From Candidatus Daviesbacteria bacterium (GTDB lineage: Bacteria; Patescibacteria; Microgenomatia; Daviesbacterales; UBA10151): DNA of 64,000 nt. The stretch spans positions 434,001-498,000 of the forward strand of contig JAQTZF010000001.1 in NCBI GenBank assembly GCA_028687915.1, given 5' to 3'. This document shows positions 43,980 to 53,057 of this stretch, piece after piece (the first letter of the stretch is position 1; each line of letters begins with the position of its first letter). The notes beneath the pieces are model-generated. The model made no database searches, was not told the DNA's origin, and was given only the letters and a program-made list of their open reading frames with translations. Made by a program: the position numbers and the translations under genes.

Positions 43980-45610
43980 TGAAGATATATTTATGTATTA
44001 TATTAATAATTGCTTTTTTTGTAAGGTTCATTAACTTGGAGTCTGTTCCACCTGGTTTAGGTTGGGATGAAGTTAGCCATGGTTATAATGCTTATTCTAT
44101 TTTAAAAACAGGGCATGATGAATGGGGACAATTTTTACCCATAGCTAATTTTCGTGCATATGGTGATTATCCGCTGCCTTTATATATGTATATTATGATG
44201 CCATTTATTTCGTTATTTGGTTTAAATGAATTCGCCATCCGTTTCCCATCTGCATTACTTGGGTCGCTTACAATATTAATAATTTATTTATTATCTAAGG
44301 AGATTTTTAAGAATGAAAAAACTGCTTTATTATCTGCATTTTTGTTGGCATTATCTCCATGGGGAATTTTGCCAAGTCGTCAGGTTATACAATCAACCCC
44401 AGCAATTTTCTTTTTATCCTTAGGTTTTTGGTTGCTTATAAAAAGTATTTCATCAAGGGGTTTATATAGTGTCTTAGGTGCTATAAGTTTAGGATTATCT
44501 GCATATGCTTATCATAATACGAGGATTCTTGCACCACTTTTACTAATATTTTTTGCTTTTCTTTTTAAAGACAAGATATTTATCAACGTAAAAAAATATG
44601 TATTATCTTTTTTAATAATTTGTATATTTTTTATTCCACTTATTCCAATTATATTTTCCAGTGAAGGTTCTGCAAGAGCAAATTGGGTAAGTATAATTGA
44701 TCAAGGTGCAATTAATTATCTTAATGAATCAAGAACGTTTTCAACATTACCGGATCCTTTACCTCGTTTAATTTTTAATCGGCCTGTGTATTTTATTTCA
44801 AAGTTTAGTTTAAATTATTTAGGATACTTCAATCCTTTATATTTAGGATTTGAAGGCGGAACACATTATCAATTTAGTATTCCTCATTTTGGTATTGTTT
44901 ATCCTGTAGAATTACCATTCTTTTATATAGGTTTAATAATCTTAATATTTAATGTTATTAAACTAGATAATAATAAAAGATTTATTCTGGGATGGTTGAT
45001 ACTTGCTCCTTTACCAGCTGCTGTTACCCGTGATCCTTATCAGGTTATTAGAGCTTTTGCCATGATTACTCCGTATTATTTAATAGTTGGATATGGGTTA
45101 GTTGTTGTATTTGATTATTTGAAAGATAAATTTAAAATTTCTCAAAAGCTTTTAATTTCAATTTTCTTGTTATCAATTATAGTTTTATCTTTATTTTATT
45201 TACAAAACCTTTACTTTATTTATCCAAAAAAATATTCTTTTGCATGGCAATATGGATATAAAGAGGCTGTTCAATATATCCAGGATAATTCTTCCAAATA
45301 TTCCAGAGTAGTAATTACAAAAAGATACGGTGAGCCACATGAATTTCTGCTTTTTTATTCAAAATATGATCCAAAAAGTTATCAAACTGACCCAAATCTA
45401 ATAAGGTATGAGAAAAGCCAGTGGTTTTGGGTTGATAGGTTTAATAAGTTTGAGTTTATTAATGATTGGGAGATTAAAGAGAAGATGATTGGGGCAACCA
45501 ATACGCTATTAGTTACCAGTCCTGGTAATTATCCTTTGGGCAGTAGGATTGTTAAAAGCATATATTTTTTGAATGGTGATAAAGCTTTTGATATAGTAGC
45601 TATAGATTAG
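43979..45610 (+). CDS. PMT-like GT-C glycosyltransferase, tandem copy A
   Basis: This 543-residue protein has PPGLGWDEVSHGYNAYSIL (Asp30-Glu31), then KTGHDEWGQFLP, NEFAIRFPSALLGS and LSPWGILPSRQV. The soluble outer tail (from about 410) reads YGYKEAVQYIQDNSSKYSRVV and LLFYSKYDPKSYQ. Those blocks recur in the following gene, which has the same length of 543 residues. Start and previous stop form TAATG. The unit that began at 37556 ends here and a new promoter follows. Confidence 0.82.
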   Translation: MKIYLCIILIIAFFVRFINLESVPPGLGWDEVSHGYNAYSILKTGHDEWGQFLPIANFRAYGDYPLPLYMYIMMPFISLFGLNEFAIRFPSALLGSLTILIIYLLSKEIFKNEKTALLSAFLLALSPWGILPSRQVIQSTPAIFFLSLGFWLLIKSISSRGLYSVLGAISLGLSAYAYHNTRILAPLLLIFFAFLFKDKIFINVKKYVLSFLIICIFFIPLIPIIFSSEGSARANWVSIIDQGAINYLNESRTFSTLPDPLPRLIFNRPVYFISKFSLNYLGYFNPLYLGFEGGTHYQFSIPHFGIVYPVELPFFYIGLIILIFNVIKLDNNKRFILGWLILAPLPAAVTRDPYQVIRAFAMITPYYLIVGYGLVVVFDYLKDKFKISQKLLISIFLLSIIVLSLFYLQNLYFIYPKKYSFAWQYGYKEAVQYIQDNSSKYSRVVITKRYGEPHEFLLFYSKYDPKSYQTDPNLIRYEKSQWFWVDRFNKFEFINDWEIKEKMIGATNTLLVTSPGNYPLGSRIVKSIYFLNGDKAFDIVAID

Positions 45611-45651
45611 ATATTCTGGGTATAACCGTCTCGATTACATCTCGCGCTTGA

Positions 45652-45670
45652 AACTCTAGCGAGTTATAAT
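45652..45670 (+). promoter_or_regulatory. -10 box with adjoining inverted repeat, upstream of 45677
   Basis: TATAAT at 45665-45670 ends 6 nt before the ATG at 45677. Directly before it, AACTC (45652-45656) and GAGTT (45661-45665) form an inverted repeat around TAGC, sharing one T with the -10 box. A second, wider pair, CTCGC at 45641-45645 and GCGAG at 45659-45663, overlaps it. This could be an operator, or part of a weak terminator for the upstream unit. Confidence 0.45.
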
Positions 45671-45676
45671 ATTAAA

Positions 45677-47308
45677 ATGAAGATAAAAGCCTCTTATCTT
45701 AGGTTGTTTGTAATTTCAATAATTTTTATTCTCGGATTATTTCTTAGATTAGTGAATATACAAGACGTTCCCCCTGGATTTAATGCTGATGAAGCAGCTT
45801 TGGGATATAATGCTTACTCAGTGTTGAATACAGGAAAAGACGAGTGGGGAGAGGCTTTTCCTTTAACATTTAAATCCTTTTCTGATTACAAACCTGGCCT
45901 TTACGTATATTTAGATATACCCTTTGTATGGCTTTTAGGGTTAAATGAGCTTGCTGTTAGGTTACCTTCAATCATTTTAGGTTCATTTTCAGTTATTTTA
46001 ATCTATTTCCTTTCAAAGCAGTTTTTTAAAAATGAATTAATTGCACTATCAAGTGCGTTTCTTTTAGCCATCTCTCCCTGGCATCTTCATTTTTCCAGAG
46101 GCGCTTGGGAAACAAATATTGCTACCTTTTTTATGTTGCTAGGTATCTTTGCTTTTATTAAAGGGGTAGAAAAACAAAAATGGTTATATATTAGTGCTTT
46201 ATCGATGGCTTTTGCCATGTATTCATACCAAAGCCAGCGTTTGATCATCCCTGTTATGGCTGTATTTCTAATTTTGTTTTACTGGAAAAAATTACTAGTT
46301 AAAAAAAATATGGGAGTAATTATTTTTGCAATTATTATAATTATTCCTTTTATTTCTATCATGACAAGCCAAACTGGACTGGCAAGATTTCAAGGCATTT
46401 CTATTTTTTCTGATGTTGGACCACTAAACAGAATTAATCAACTGAGGGGTGAAGATATGGATCCTAATAGCTTTACTGCTAAATTTTTTCATAATAAAGT
46501 TATAGAGTACAGTGATAATTTTTTAAGCCATTATATGGATCATTTTTCATTTAATTTTCTTTTTCTAAATGGTGATCCACTTGGTAGAAATAAAGTTCCC
46601 AATACAGGGCAGTTTTATATGTTTGAAATAATTACAATCTTATTGGGAATTTATCTTTTGTGCCGCAAGAGATTTAGCTATATTAGAATACTTTTAGTAT
46701 GGATTTTAGTCGCACCTGTTGCCGCCTCGTTAACTTATCAAACTCCACATGCACTAAGGGCAGAAAATATGGTAATTCCTCTTGCTTTGCTTTCTGGTTT
46801 GGGATTAGGGACATTGATCGAGAAAATTTGGCAATTTAAAATGGGTATTAAATATATTAGCCTGTTTTTATTTGCTTTGATAATCACTTTTTTTGTAACA
46901 AGCTATTTGCATAATTATTATGTACATCTTCCAAAAGAGTATGCCTTGGAATGGGAACATGGCTTTTCTAAGATGGTACAGTATGTTTTAGAAAACCAGG
47001 ATAAATATCAAAAGGTAGTAATTACCGATAGATATGACCAAGCATACATCCTGGTGCTTTTTTATTCTAAATATGATCCTGCTAAATATCAGCAAACAGA
47101 AAAAACTGTTGGAGATAATAAATTTGGGTTTTCCACCATCTCTGCTTTCGATAAATATGAATTTAGACCGATTGCAAAAGAAGAGATAGCTACAAATAAA
47201 GACACCTTGTTTATTGCAAGTAAGGATGAAGTTAATGAGGATGCTTCACAGCTGAAAGTGATTAATTTCCCCAATGTAACTCCAGTATTTAGAATATTTG
47301 GGAAGTAG
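45677..47308 (+). CDS. PMT-like GT-C glycosyltransferase, tandem copy B
   Basis: This 543-residue protein is collinear with copy A: PPGFNADEAALGYNAYSVL (Asp38-Glu39), GKDEWGEAFPLTF, GLYVYLDIPFVWLLGLNELAVRLPS and ISPWHLHFSRGAWETN. The outer tail has HGFSKMVQYVLENQDKYQKVV and LFYSKYDPAKYQ, which match copy A almost residue for residue in places. About eleven membrane segments lie between. Unlike copies A and C it has its own promoter. The next gene starts 11 nt after its stop. Confidence 0.82.
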   Translation: MKIKASYLRLFVISIIFILGLFLRLVNIQDVPPGFNADEAALGYNAYSVLNTGKDEWGEAFPLTFKSFSDYKPGLYVYLDIPFVWLLGLNELAVRLPSIILGSFSVILIYFLSKQFFKNELIALSSAFLLAISPWHLHFSRGAWETNIATFFMLLGIFAFIKGVEKQKWLYISALSMAFAMYSYQSQRLIIPVMAVFLILFYWKKLLVKKNMGVIIFAIIIIIPFISIMTSQTGLARFQGISIFSDVGPLNRINQLRGEDMDPNSFTAKFFHNKVIEYSDNFLSHYMDHFSFNFLFLNGDPLGRNKVPNTGQFYMFEIITILLGIYLLCRKRFSYIRILLVWILVAPVAASLTYQTPHALRAENMVIPLALLSGLGLGTLIEKIWQFKMGIKYISLFLFALIITFFVTSYLHNYYVHLPKEYALEWEHGFSKMVQYVLENQDKYQKVVITDRYDQAYILVLFYSKYDPAKYQQTEKTVGDNKFGFSTISAFDKYEFRPIAKEEIATNKDTLFIASKDEVNEDASQLKVINFPNVTPVFRIFGK

Positions 47309-47319
47309 AATTTCAAAGT

Positions 47320-48930
47320 ATGAAATTAAAAATTAAGATTTTATTTTTTTGTATAATTTTTTTAGCTCTAATCTTAAGAATATATAAAATAGACCAAATA
47401 CCACCATCTATTTCCTGGGATGAGGCAGCTGTTGGCTACAATGCTTATACAATTGCTAATTGGGGTAAGGATGAGTGGGGAAAGACGTTTCCTTTAATTT
47501 TTACTTCTTTTGAAGATGATAAACATCCAGTACATATTTATTTTACAGCACTCTCCGTTAAGATTTTAGGATTATCAGATTTTAGTATGAGGCTACCAGC
47601 AGCTGTTTTTGGTATTTTAAATGTAATAGTTATCTTTTATCTTGCGAGGCTCATCTTTTCGAGTTCTTTTGTTGGTTTAATTTCTGCATTATTTTTAGCT
47701 GTTTCTCCTTATTCTATTCAATTCTCAAGATTTAACCATGAAGCTAACTTTGCTTTATTTTTTTGGATGTTTGGTTTATTTTTATTTATTAGTGGAGTTA
47801 AGGGTAAAAGAAGACTACTACCTTTTGCTTTTTTAAGTTTTGGTACTTCTCTTTTTGCATACCATGCTTCAAAAGTTGTAGTACCACCCCTACTTATAAT
47901 TTTGATTGCATTTTATTGGAGTGAACTATTTAAAGCAGGCAGGTATTTCTTAATCTCACTGATAATAATAGGTGTGTTTGGCCTTGTGATGATGCTTAAT
48001 CCGCGATTATTAGGGGTAGCAAGGGTAAACCAGACGTCTTTTGGTTCTGATGTGGTCCACAAGACTTTGCTCTATCAAAGGACAAACAACGAAATACTGG
48101 GGAGGCTTGAGGTTACATTCAATCAATATTTACTGCACCTTGATCCAGGATATTTGTTTTTTACTGGTGGAGCAAATAAGAAGTTCTCTACTCAAGTAGT
48201 CGGCGAATTTTATAAGATTGATGCACCACTATTGGTTTTTGGATTCTTAGGATTATTATGGGGGATAGCTTTTAAGACTGGCAGACGAAAAATATTTTTA
48301 ATCTTATTGGGATGGATAATTCTAGCACCTATCCCAGCAAGTTTAGTATCTGAAGCGCCTCATCCTGCCAGAGCACTGTTTATGATGGGAAGCTGGAATA
48401 TGATTGCAGCATATGGCTTTTATGTAATAAGCAGGGCTTCCACAAAGCTACCTTATAAAATAATTGTTTCTGTAATTATTTTGTCTGTATTATCTATTCT
48501 CTTTTTCAATTATCTTACAGATTATTATAATAATTATGCAAAAAGAGACTCCATTGATTGGCAGTATGGCATGAAGCAGATCGTAGAATATACGAAAGAA
48601 AACGACTCTTATAGGCAGATTTTTGTAACTGATATCAGATTTCAACCGTATATCTTTTTCTTGTATTATTTAAAAACACCTTTGCCGGAATTTTTAAATA
48701 CGGTGGCTTATAACGAAGGTAAGAGTCGTGGTTTTAGTTTGGTGAGTTTCTATAATAAATACTTTTTTGGTGATTGGGATCCAGTTGAGAGCATGCCTAA
48801 TCCTGGTGTTCTTTACGCAGTAACAGCTAGTCAGTATGATGGATTAAGATACAAGAGTGTATTTGATGTTAAAAAACGTATAAAATATCTGGATGGAGGA
48901 GATGCATTTTTTCTTGTAAGTTATCCATGA
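47320..48930 (+). CDS. PMT-like GT-C glycosyltransferase, tandem copy C
   Basis: This 536-residue third copy has PPSISWDEAAVGYNAYTI (Asp34-Glu35), WGKDEWGKTFPLIFTSFEDD, DFSMRLPAAVFG and VSPYSIQFSRFNHE. The outer tail (YGMKQIVEYTKENDSYRQIFV, LYYLKTPLPEF) is more diverged from copies A and B than they are from each other. The stop overlaps the following GT2 gene as ATGA. Confidence 0.81.
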   Translation: MKLKIKILFFCIIFLALILRIYKIDQIPPSISWDEAAVGYNAYTIANWGKDEWGKTFPLIFTSFEDDKHPVHIYFTALSVKILGLSDFSMRLPAAVFGILNVIVIFYLARLIFSSSFVGLISALFLAVSPYSIQFSRFNHEANFALFFWMFGLFLFISGVKGKRRLLPFAFLSFGTSLFAYHASKVVVPPLLIILIAFYWSELFKAGRYFLISLIIIGVFGLVMMLNPRLLGVARVNQTSFGSDVVHKTLLYQRTNNEILGRLEVTFNQYLLHLDPGYLFFTGGANKKFSTQVVGEFYKIDAPLLVFGFLGLLWGIAFKTGRRKIFLILLGWIILAPIPASLVSEAPHPARALFMMGSWNMIAAYGFYVISRASTKLPYKIIVSVIILSVLSILFFNYLTDYYNNYAKRDSIDWQYGMKQIVEYTKENDSYRQIFVTDIRFQPYIFFLYYLKTPLPEFLNTVAYNEGKSRGFSLVSFYNKYFFGDWDPVESMPNPGVLYAVTASQYDGLRYKSVFDVKKRIKYLDGGDAFFLVSYP

Positions 48931-49793
48931 AAAATAAATTAACTGTAGCTATTGCTATATACAATGAAGAAAAGAATATTGCTGGTTGCTTAGATTCTGT
49001 AAAGAGTCTAGCTGATGAGATTATTATTGTTGACGGATCTTCCACTGATAAGACAGTTGAAATTGCTAAAACTTATAATGCTAGGGTAATAATAACAGAT
49101 AACCCAAAGATATTTCACATTAATAAACAAAAAGCTATAGATTTGGCTACTAATGAATGGATTTTACAACTTGATGCTGATGAAAGGGTGACGCCTGAGC
49201 TTTCTTCGGAAATAATAAATATTTTAACCAGTAATGATGAACAAATTGAAGAGTATGAAGAAAATTTACCAAACAAAAAACTCTTCCTTAAACATCAAGA
49301 GCAGGTAGATGTAAGAGATGGTTCTGTGGGGGGAAAAACAGGTTCATATAATGCTTTTTATATACCTCGATTAAATTATTTTTTAGGCAAATACTTAAAG
49401 TATGGAGGAGTTTATCCTGACGGGGTAATTCGCCTGATTAGAAGGGGAAAAGCCTATCTTCCATGTAAAAGTGTTCATGAACAAATGGTGGTTAACGGAA
49501 GGGTTGGCTGGCTACAACATGACTTGTTACATATGGCAGACACGTCATTTGAAAGGTACTTGCAAAGGAATAGTCGCTATATAGATTTAATTAGAGATGA
49601 GTTAAAAAGAGATAAAGTAGACAAAAATATTATACAAATAGTTAATTATTTTATTTTTAAACCTGTTTATTGGTTTTTCTTAACACAGATACGTCATAAA
49701 GGTATTCTTGATGGTTTTCAGGGTTTAACTTTCTCTTTCTTTTCTGCACTAAGATATCCCAGAGCTTATTTTAGATATATAACAAAACCATGA
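48927..49793 (+). CDS. WaaE/KdtX-like GT2 glycosyltransferase with insertion
   Basis: This 288-residue GT2 enzyme has AIYNEEKNIAGCLDSV at 10-25, VDGSSTDKT at 35-43 and LDADERVTPEL at 82-92. After the DADER block comes a charged, Glu/Lys-rich insertion (about 103-142) that is absent from the relatives at 34122 and 38404. YPDGVIRLIRRGKAYLP and SVHEQMVVNGRVGWLQHDLLHMA then restore the family pattern. It overlaps both neighbours by 4 nt. Confidence 0.82.
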   Translation: MKNKLTVAIAIYNEEKNIAGCLDSVKSLADEIIIVDGSSTDKTVEIAKTYNARVIITDNPKIFHINKQKAIDLATNEWILQLDADERVTPELSSEIINILTSNDEQIEEYEENLPNKKLFLKHQEQVDVRDGSVGGKTGSYNAFYIPRLNYFLGKYLKYGGVYPDGVIRLIRRGKAYLPCKSVHEQMVVNGRVGWLQHDLLHMADTSFERYLQRNSRYIDLIRDELKRDKVDKNIIQIVNYFIFKPVYWFFLTQIRHKGILDGFQGLTFSFFSALRYPRAYFRYITKP

Positions 49794-50848
49794 GAATCGC
49801 TATTTGTAGTTCACCGCTTTTGGATGGTCACAATGTAAGAGGAATAGGTACATATACAAAAAATCTTATTAAATCATTAAGAGGTTATCCTGATTTAAAT
49901 ATACAAGAGTTTTCTAACATAAATGAAGTAAAAATGGCTGATGTAGTTCACTATCCTTATTTTGATTTATTTCAAAAGTCATTACCTTTTTATACTAAAT
50001 TTCCAACAATTGTAACAATTCATGATGTGATTCCTTTAGCTTACCCTAAGTCTTATCCTGCAGGTATTAAAGGTTCTTTTAATAAGCACTTACAGGTTCT
50101 TTCGCTAAAAAATGTAAAAGCTATAATTACTGATTCAAAAGCTTCTAAACAGGAAATCATAAAGTACTTAAAAGTACCAGCAAAAAAGATATTCCCAATA
50201 GCTTTAGCACCGGCTGATAATTTTCATAAAATTACTGATTCACAAAGATTAACTAATATTAAGGAAAAATACTCATTGCCAGAAAAGTTTGCATTATTTG
50301 TAGGTAGTGTAAATTGGAACAAAAACATATTAAATCTGACTAAAGCCGCATTGGATGCCGGAATAGATTTAGTACTAATCGGAAAAAGTTTTCAAGAAAA
50401 GGGTAATCTTGAACATCCAGAGATGAAAAATTTTAAAGAGTTTCTAAGGCTGTATTCAAATAACCCTAAAATTCATATTTTAGGATTTATGGATAATGAA
50501 GATCTGGTTGCAGTTACCAATTCAGCTAATGTGCTGCTGCTCCCGTCTATCGCAGAAGGGTTTGGTCTGCCTATCCTGGAAGCCCAAGTTTGTGGTGTTC
50601 CTGTGATAACATCTAATATTTCCTCAATGCCAGAAGTTGCACAAAATGGAGCGTTATTAGTTGATCCTTATTCTATAGAAGATATATCAAAAGCGATTAT
50701 CAAAATTATAAGTGAAGAGAAGACACGTAACGAATTAATTAAATTAGGATATGAAAATGTATCGAAATTTTCCTGGGAAAAAGTAGCTCAGGAAACAGTT
50801 GATGTTTATAAAATAGTTATTCAAGGAGCTGTTTCAAAAAGGATATGA
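49790..50848 (+). CDS. GT4 glycosyltransferase
   Basis: This 352-residue GT-B protein has the N-terminal glycine loop RGIGTYTKNL at 17-26, TIHDVIPL, then FVGSVNWNKNI and the donor-site motif EGFGLPILEAQVCGVPVITSN with the E-x7-E pair. Such enzymes commonly use GDP-mannose or UDP-hexose and act on the cytoplasmic face. The ATG overlaps the previous stop (ATGA), and the next gene begins one base after its stop. Confidence 0.86.
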   Translation: MRIAICSSPLLDGHNVRGIGTYTKNLIKSLRGYPDLNIQEFSNINEVKMADVVHYPYFDLFQKSLPFYTKFPTIVTIHDVIPLAYPKSYPAGIKGSFNKHLQVLSLKNVKAIITDSKASKQEIIKYLKVPAKKIFPIALAPADNFHKITDSQRLTNIKEKYSLPEKFALFVGSVNWNKNILNLTKAALDAGIDLVLIGKSFQEKGNLEHPEMKNFKEFLRLYSNNPKIHILGFMDNEDLVAVTNSANVLLLPSIAEGFGLPILEAQVCGVPVITSNISSMPEVAQNGALLVDPYSIEDISKAIIKIISEEKTRNELIKLGYENVSKFSWEKVAQETVDVYKIVIQGAVSKRI

Positions 50849-50849
50849 G

Positions 50850-52001
50850 ATGAACTTTTTGAGAAAATCTTATATCCTTCAGATTATTTTCATTTTCTTT
50901 ATATGGAGGATTTTACTATTTGTAACATCGTACTTATCGGTTTTTGCAGTTCCAATCTTTGGTAACAGGTTTCCTTACTGGAATATGTTGCTTTCCACTA
51001 TCAATTTACCTTCATGGATTTGGGGTTTTGGTAATTTTGATGGAGTGCATTACTTAAGGATTGTAACCATGGGTTATGAATCATCACAATATTCTCAAGC
51101 ATTCTTTCCTATGTATCCAATATTTATTAAGCTGGTAACTTTGCAAAGTGGCAATTTTTTAACAGGACTCATATTTACAAACATTATCTTTTTATTATCA
51201 CTAATAGTTTTTTATAAGCTAATAGAAATAGATTTTAGTAAGAAAATTGCACTTTATTCTGTTGTATTATTAGCTGCTTTCCCCACTTCTTTTTATTTTG
51301 GATCTTTATACTCAGAGTCTTTATTTTTGTTTTTTTCTGTGTCTGCTATATATTTACTAAGAAAGAAAAACTTTCTAATTGCAGGATTGTATGCGTTACT
51401 TGCTTGTAGCACCAGAATTATTGGCTTATGGCTAATTCCTCTTTTTTTAATAGAAATCTATTTAGGTTTTAAAAAGAAGGATATTATTTCGAGAGATTTA
51501 TTTAAAATAGCTGTTAGTATTTTAATTATTCCCTCCGGATTACTATTATATATGTTTTATTTAGGGTATAACTTTCACGATCCATTATTATTTTTAAACT
51601 CACAAGCTTCTTTTGGTGCAGAGAGAAGTAATCTTCCCATAATATTTACTCCTCAGGTATTCTTTAGGTATATAAAAATGCTATTAAGTGTACCAGTGAA
51701 TACATTGTTATTTATGAATATTTTCCTAGAATTTATTTTTACTATATTTTCATTACTCTTATTGATAATTATTTTCAGAAAAGTAAGATTTAGCTACTGG
51801 GTATTTTCTTTAGGTTGTTGGTTAACCCCTACTTTAACTGGAACTTTTTCATCTATGCCAAGATACATATTAATGATGTTTCTTTTGCTGCCATTCTTGG
51901 CAAAAATTAGTAAGAAATACTTTCTTTTATTGATAATTTTGTTTATTATCTTAGGGATACTTTTAACAGCACTTTTTACAAGAGGATATTGGGTAGCATG
52001 A
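50850..52001 (+). CDS. PIG-V-like GT-C membrane glycosyltransferase
   Basis: This 383-residue polytopic protein has GNFDGVHYLRIVTMGY at 61-76 and AFFPMYPIFIKLV at 84-96, the two blocks that define PIG-V-like (GT76-type) mannosyltransferases. They are followed by FPTSFYFGSLYSESLFLFFS and CSTRIIGLWLIPLFLIE, also typical. It has a cleaner match to this family than the minus-strand gene at 8746. An AAAGGA sequence about 10 nt upstream of the ATG could be a weak Shine-Dalgarno. It overlaps the next gene by 4 nt. Confidence 0.82.
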   Translation: MNFLRKSYILQIIFIFFIWRILLFVTSYLSVFAVPIFGNRFPYWNMLLSTINLPSWIWGFGNFDGVHYLRIVTMGYESSQYSQAFFPMYPIFIKLVTLQSGNFLTGLIFTNIIFLLSLIVFYKLIEIDFSKKIALYSVVLLAAFPTSFYFGSLYSESLFLFFSVSAIYLLRKKNFLIAGLYALLACSTRIIGLWLIPLFLIEIYLGFKKKDIISRDLFKIAVSILIIPSGLLLYMFYLGYNFHDPLLFLNSQASFGAERSNLPIIFTPQVFFRYIKMLLSVPVNTLLFMNIFLEFIFTIFSLLLLIIIFRKVRFSYWVFSLGCWLTPTLTGTFSSMPRYILMMFLLLPFLAKISKKYFLLLIILFIILGILLTALFTRGYWVA

Positions 52002-52657
52002 AAATTACAATTGTAGTACCGGCACATAACGAAGAGAAAAGAATCTCTATAGTCCTAAAGGATTTAGTAAAAGTTGGTTTGCCAATAATTGTGGTTGATG
52101 ATGGATCAAGTGATAATACTTATGAAGTAGTTAAATCTTTTCCCGTAAATTTGCTTAGTCATAGAATAAACCTGGGTAAGGGAGCTGCTCTAAAGACTGG
52201 ATGTGTGGCTGCGTTTTCACAAGGTGCGGATGCTGTAGTAATAATGGATTCTGATGGACAGCATAAAGTTGAGGATCTTGCAAAGTTTGTTTATAAGTTA
52301 AATGAGAATAATTACGATATGATATTTGGATCAAGAAATCTTAGTTATGGTGTTCCTTTTGTCAGGTTTATTGGGAATAAATTTGCATCTGTACTAGTAT
52401 CTTTTCTTTTTGGAATTTATGTGTCAGACTTGATTTGCGGTTTTAGAGCTTTTACTAAAAAGGGATATGAAAAAATAAAATGGCAATCCTCAGGCTATGG
52501 AGTTGAAACTGAAATGGTTATTAATGTTGGAAAACTAAAATTAAAATATTGTGAAGTACCAGTTGAAACAGTTTATTATGATAATTTTAAAGGTGTAACA
52601 ATACTGGATGCTTTTGGAATATTGTTTAGTGTTTTAAAATGGAGACTATATAAATGA
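51998..52657 (+). CDS. DPM1-like GT2 polyprenyl-phosphate sugar synthase
   Basis: This 219-residue GT2 enzyme has VPAHNEEKRISIVL at 7-20, VDDGSSDNT at 33-41, LGKGAALKTG and MDSDGQH at 83-89, with DLICGFRAF later. Its place right before a DUF2304 gene is a widely seen pairing. I set the start at the ATG at 51998, which overlaps the previous stop as ATGA; an in-frame TTG at 51989 would add three residues. The preceding PIG-V-like enzyme is a plausible user of its lipid-linked product. Confidence 0.85.
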   Translation: MKITIVVPAHNEEKRISIVLKDLVKVGLPIIVVDDGSSDNTYEVVKSFPVNLLSHRINLGKGAALKTGCVAAFSQGADAVVIMDSDGQHKVEDLAKFVYKLNENNYDMIFGSRNLSYGVPFVRFIGNKFASVLVSFLFGIYVSDLICGFRAFTKKGYEKIKWQSSGYGVETEMVINVGKLKLKYCEVPVETVYYDNFKGVTILDAFGILFSVLKWRLYK

Positions 52658-52998
52658 TAATAGGTTTACAAGTTACTGCAATTATTTTTGCTCTAGTAAT
52701 GATTTATTTTGCGTACCTTCACTATTCTAGAGGGGAGTTAGGCGCACTTGAAATATTATCGTGGGTAATAATTTGGATGGTTACAATAGTAATCGTTGTT
52801 TTTCCGGAACTGTTATCTGTATTTGCTAAAACATTTGCTATATCCAGGGTGTTTGACTTAATGGTTATTGGAGGATTTATTGTTGTAATCTCTATGGTTT
52901 ATGTTTCATATGTAAGAACTAAGAAGTTAGAGAAGAAAATAGAAGAATATGTAAGAACTGAAGCTTTAAATACTGTAGAAAAGAATAAGAAAAAATAA
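52654..52998 (+). CDS. DUF2304 small membrane protein
   Basis: This 114-residue protein has about three membrane segments (roughly 3-22, 33-52 and 70-90) and a charged, Lys-rich C-terminal tail. The length, layout and block ELGALEILSWVIIWMVTIVIVVFPELL fit the DUF2304 family, usually encoded next to a DPM1-like GT2 gene as here. A role as membrane partner of that enzyme, like the GtrA domain of other synthases, is an inference. The start overlaps the GT2 stop as ATGA. Confidence 0.75.
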   Translation: MIIGLQVTAIIFALVMIYFAYLHYSRGELGALEILSWVIIWMVTIVIVVFPELLSVFAKTFAISRVFDLMVIGGFIVVISMVYVSYVRTKKLEKKIEEYVRTEALNTVEKNKKK

Positions 52999-53046
52999 TT
53001 AAATATCTTACAATTCTTTAATAAACTTTATTTGTTACTTCAGAAT

Positions 53047-53052
53047 TAAAAT
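53047..53052 (+). promoter_or_regulatory. Candidate -10 box upstream of the gene at 53058
   Basis: TAAAAT (5 of 6 matches to TATAAT) ends 5 nt before the ATG, the spacing seen at other unit heads. The region is AT-rich, so chance is possible. Confidence 0.3.
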
Positions 53053-53057
53053 AAATA

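Noticed and set aside
9513..52001. Protein O-mannosyltransferase (eukaryote-like PMT) function for the PMT-like genes
   Set aside because: The shared motifs show only GT-C/PMT superfamily membership; acceptor type cannot be read from sequence, so protein O-mannosylation is left as one of several options.
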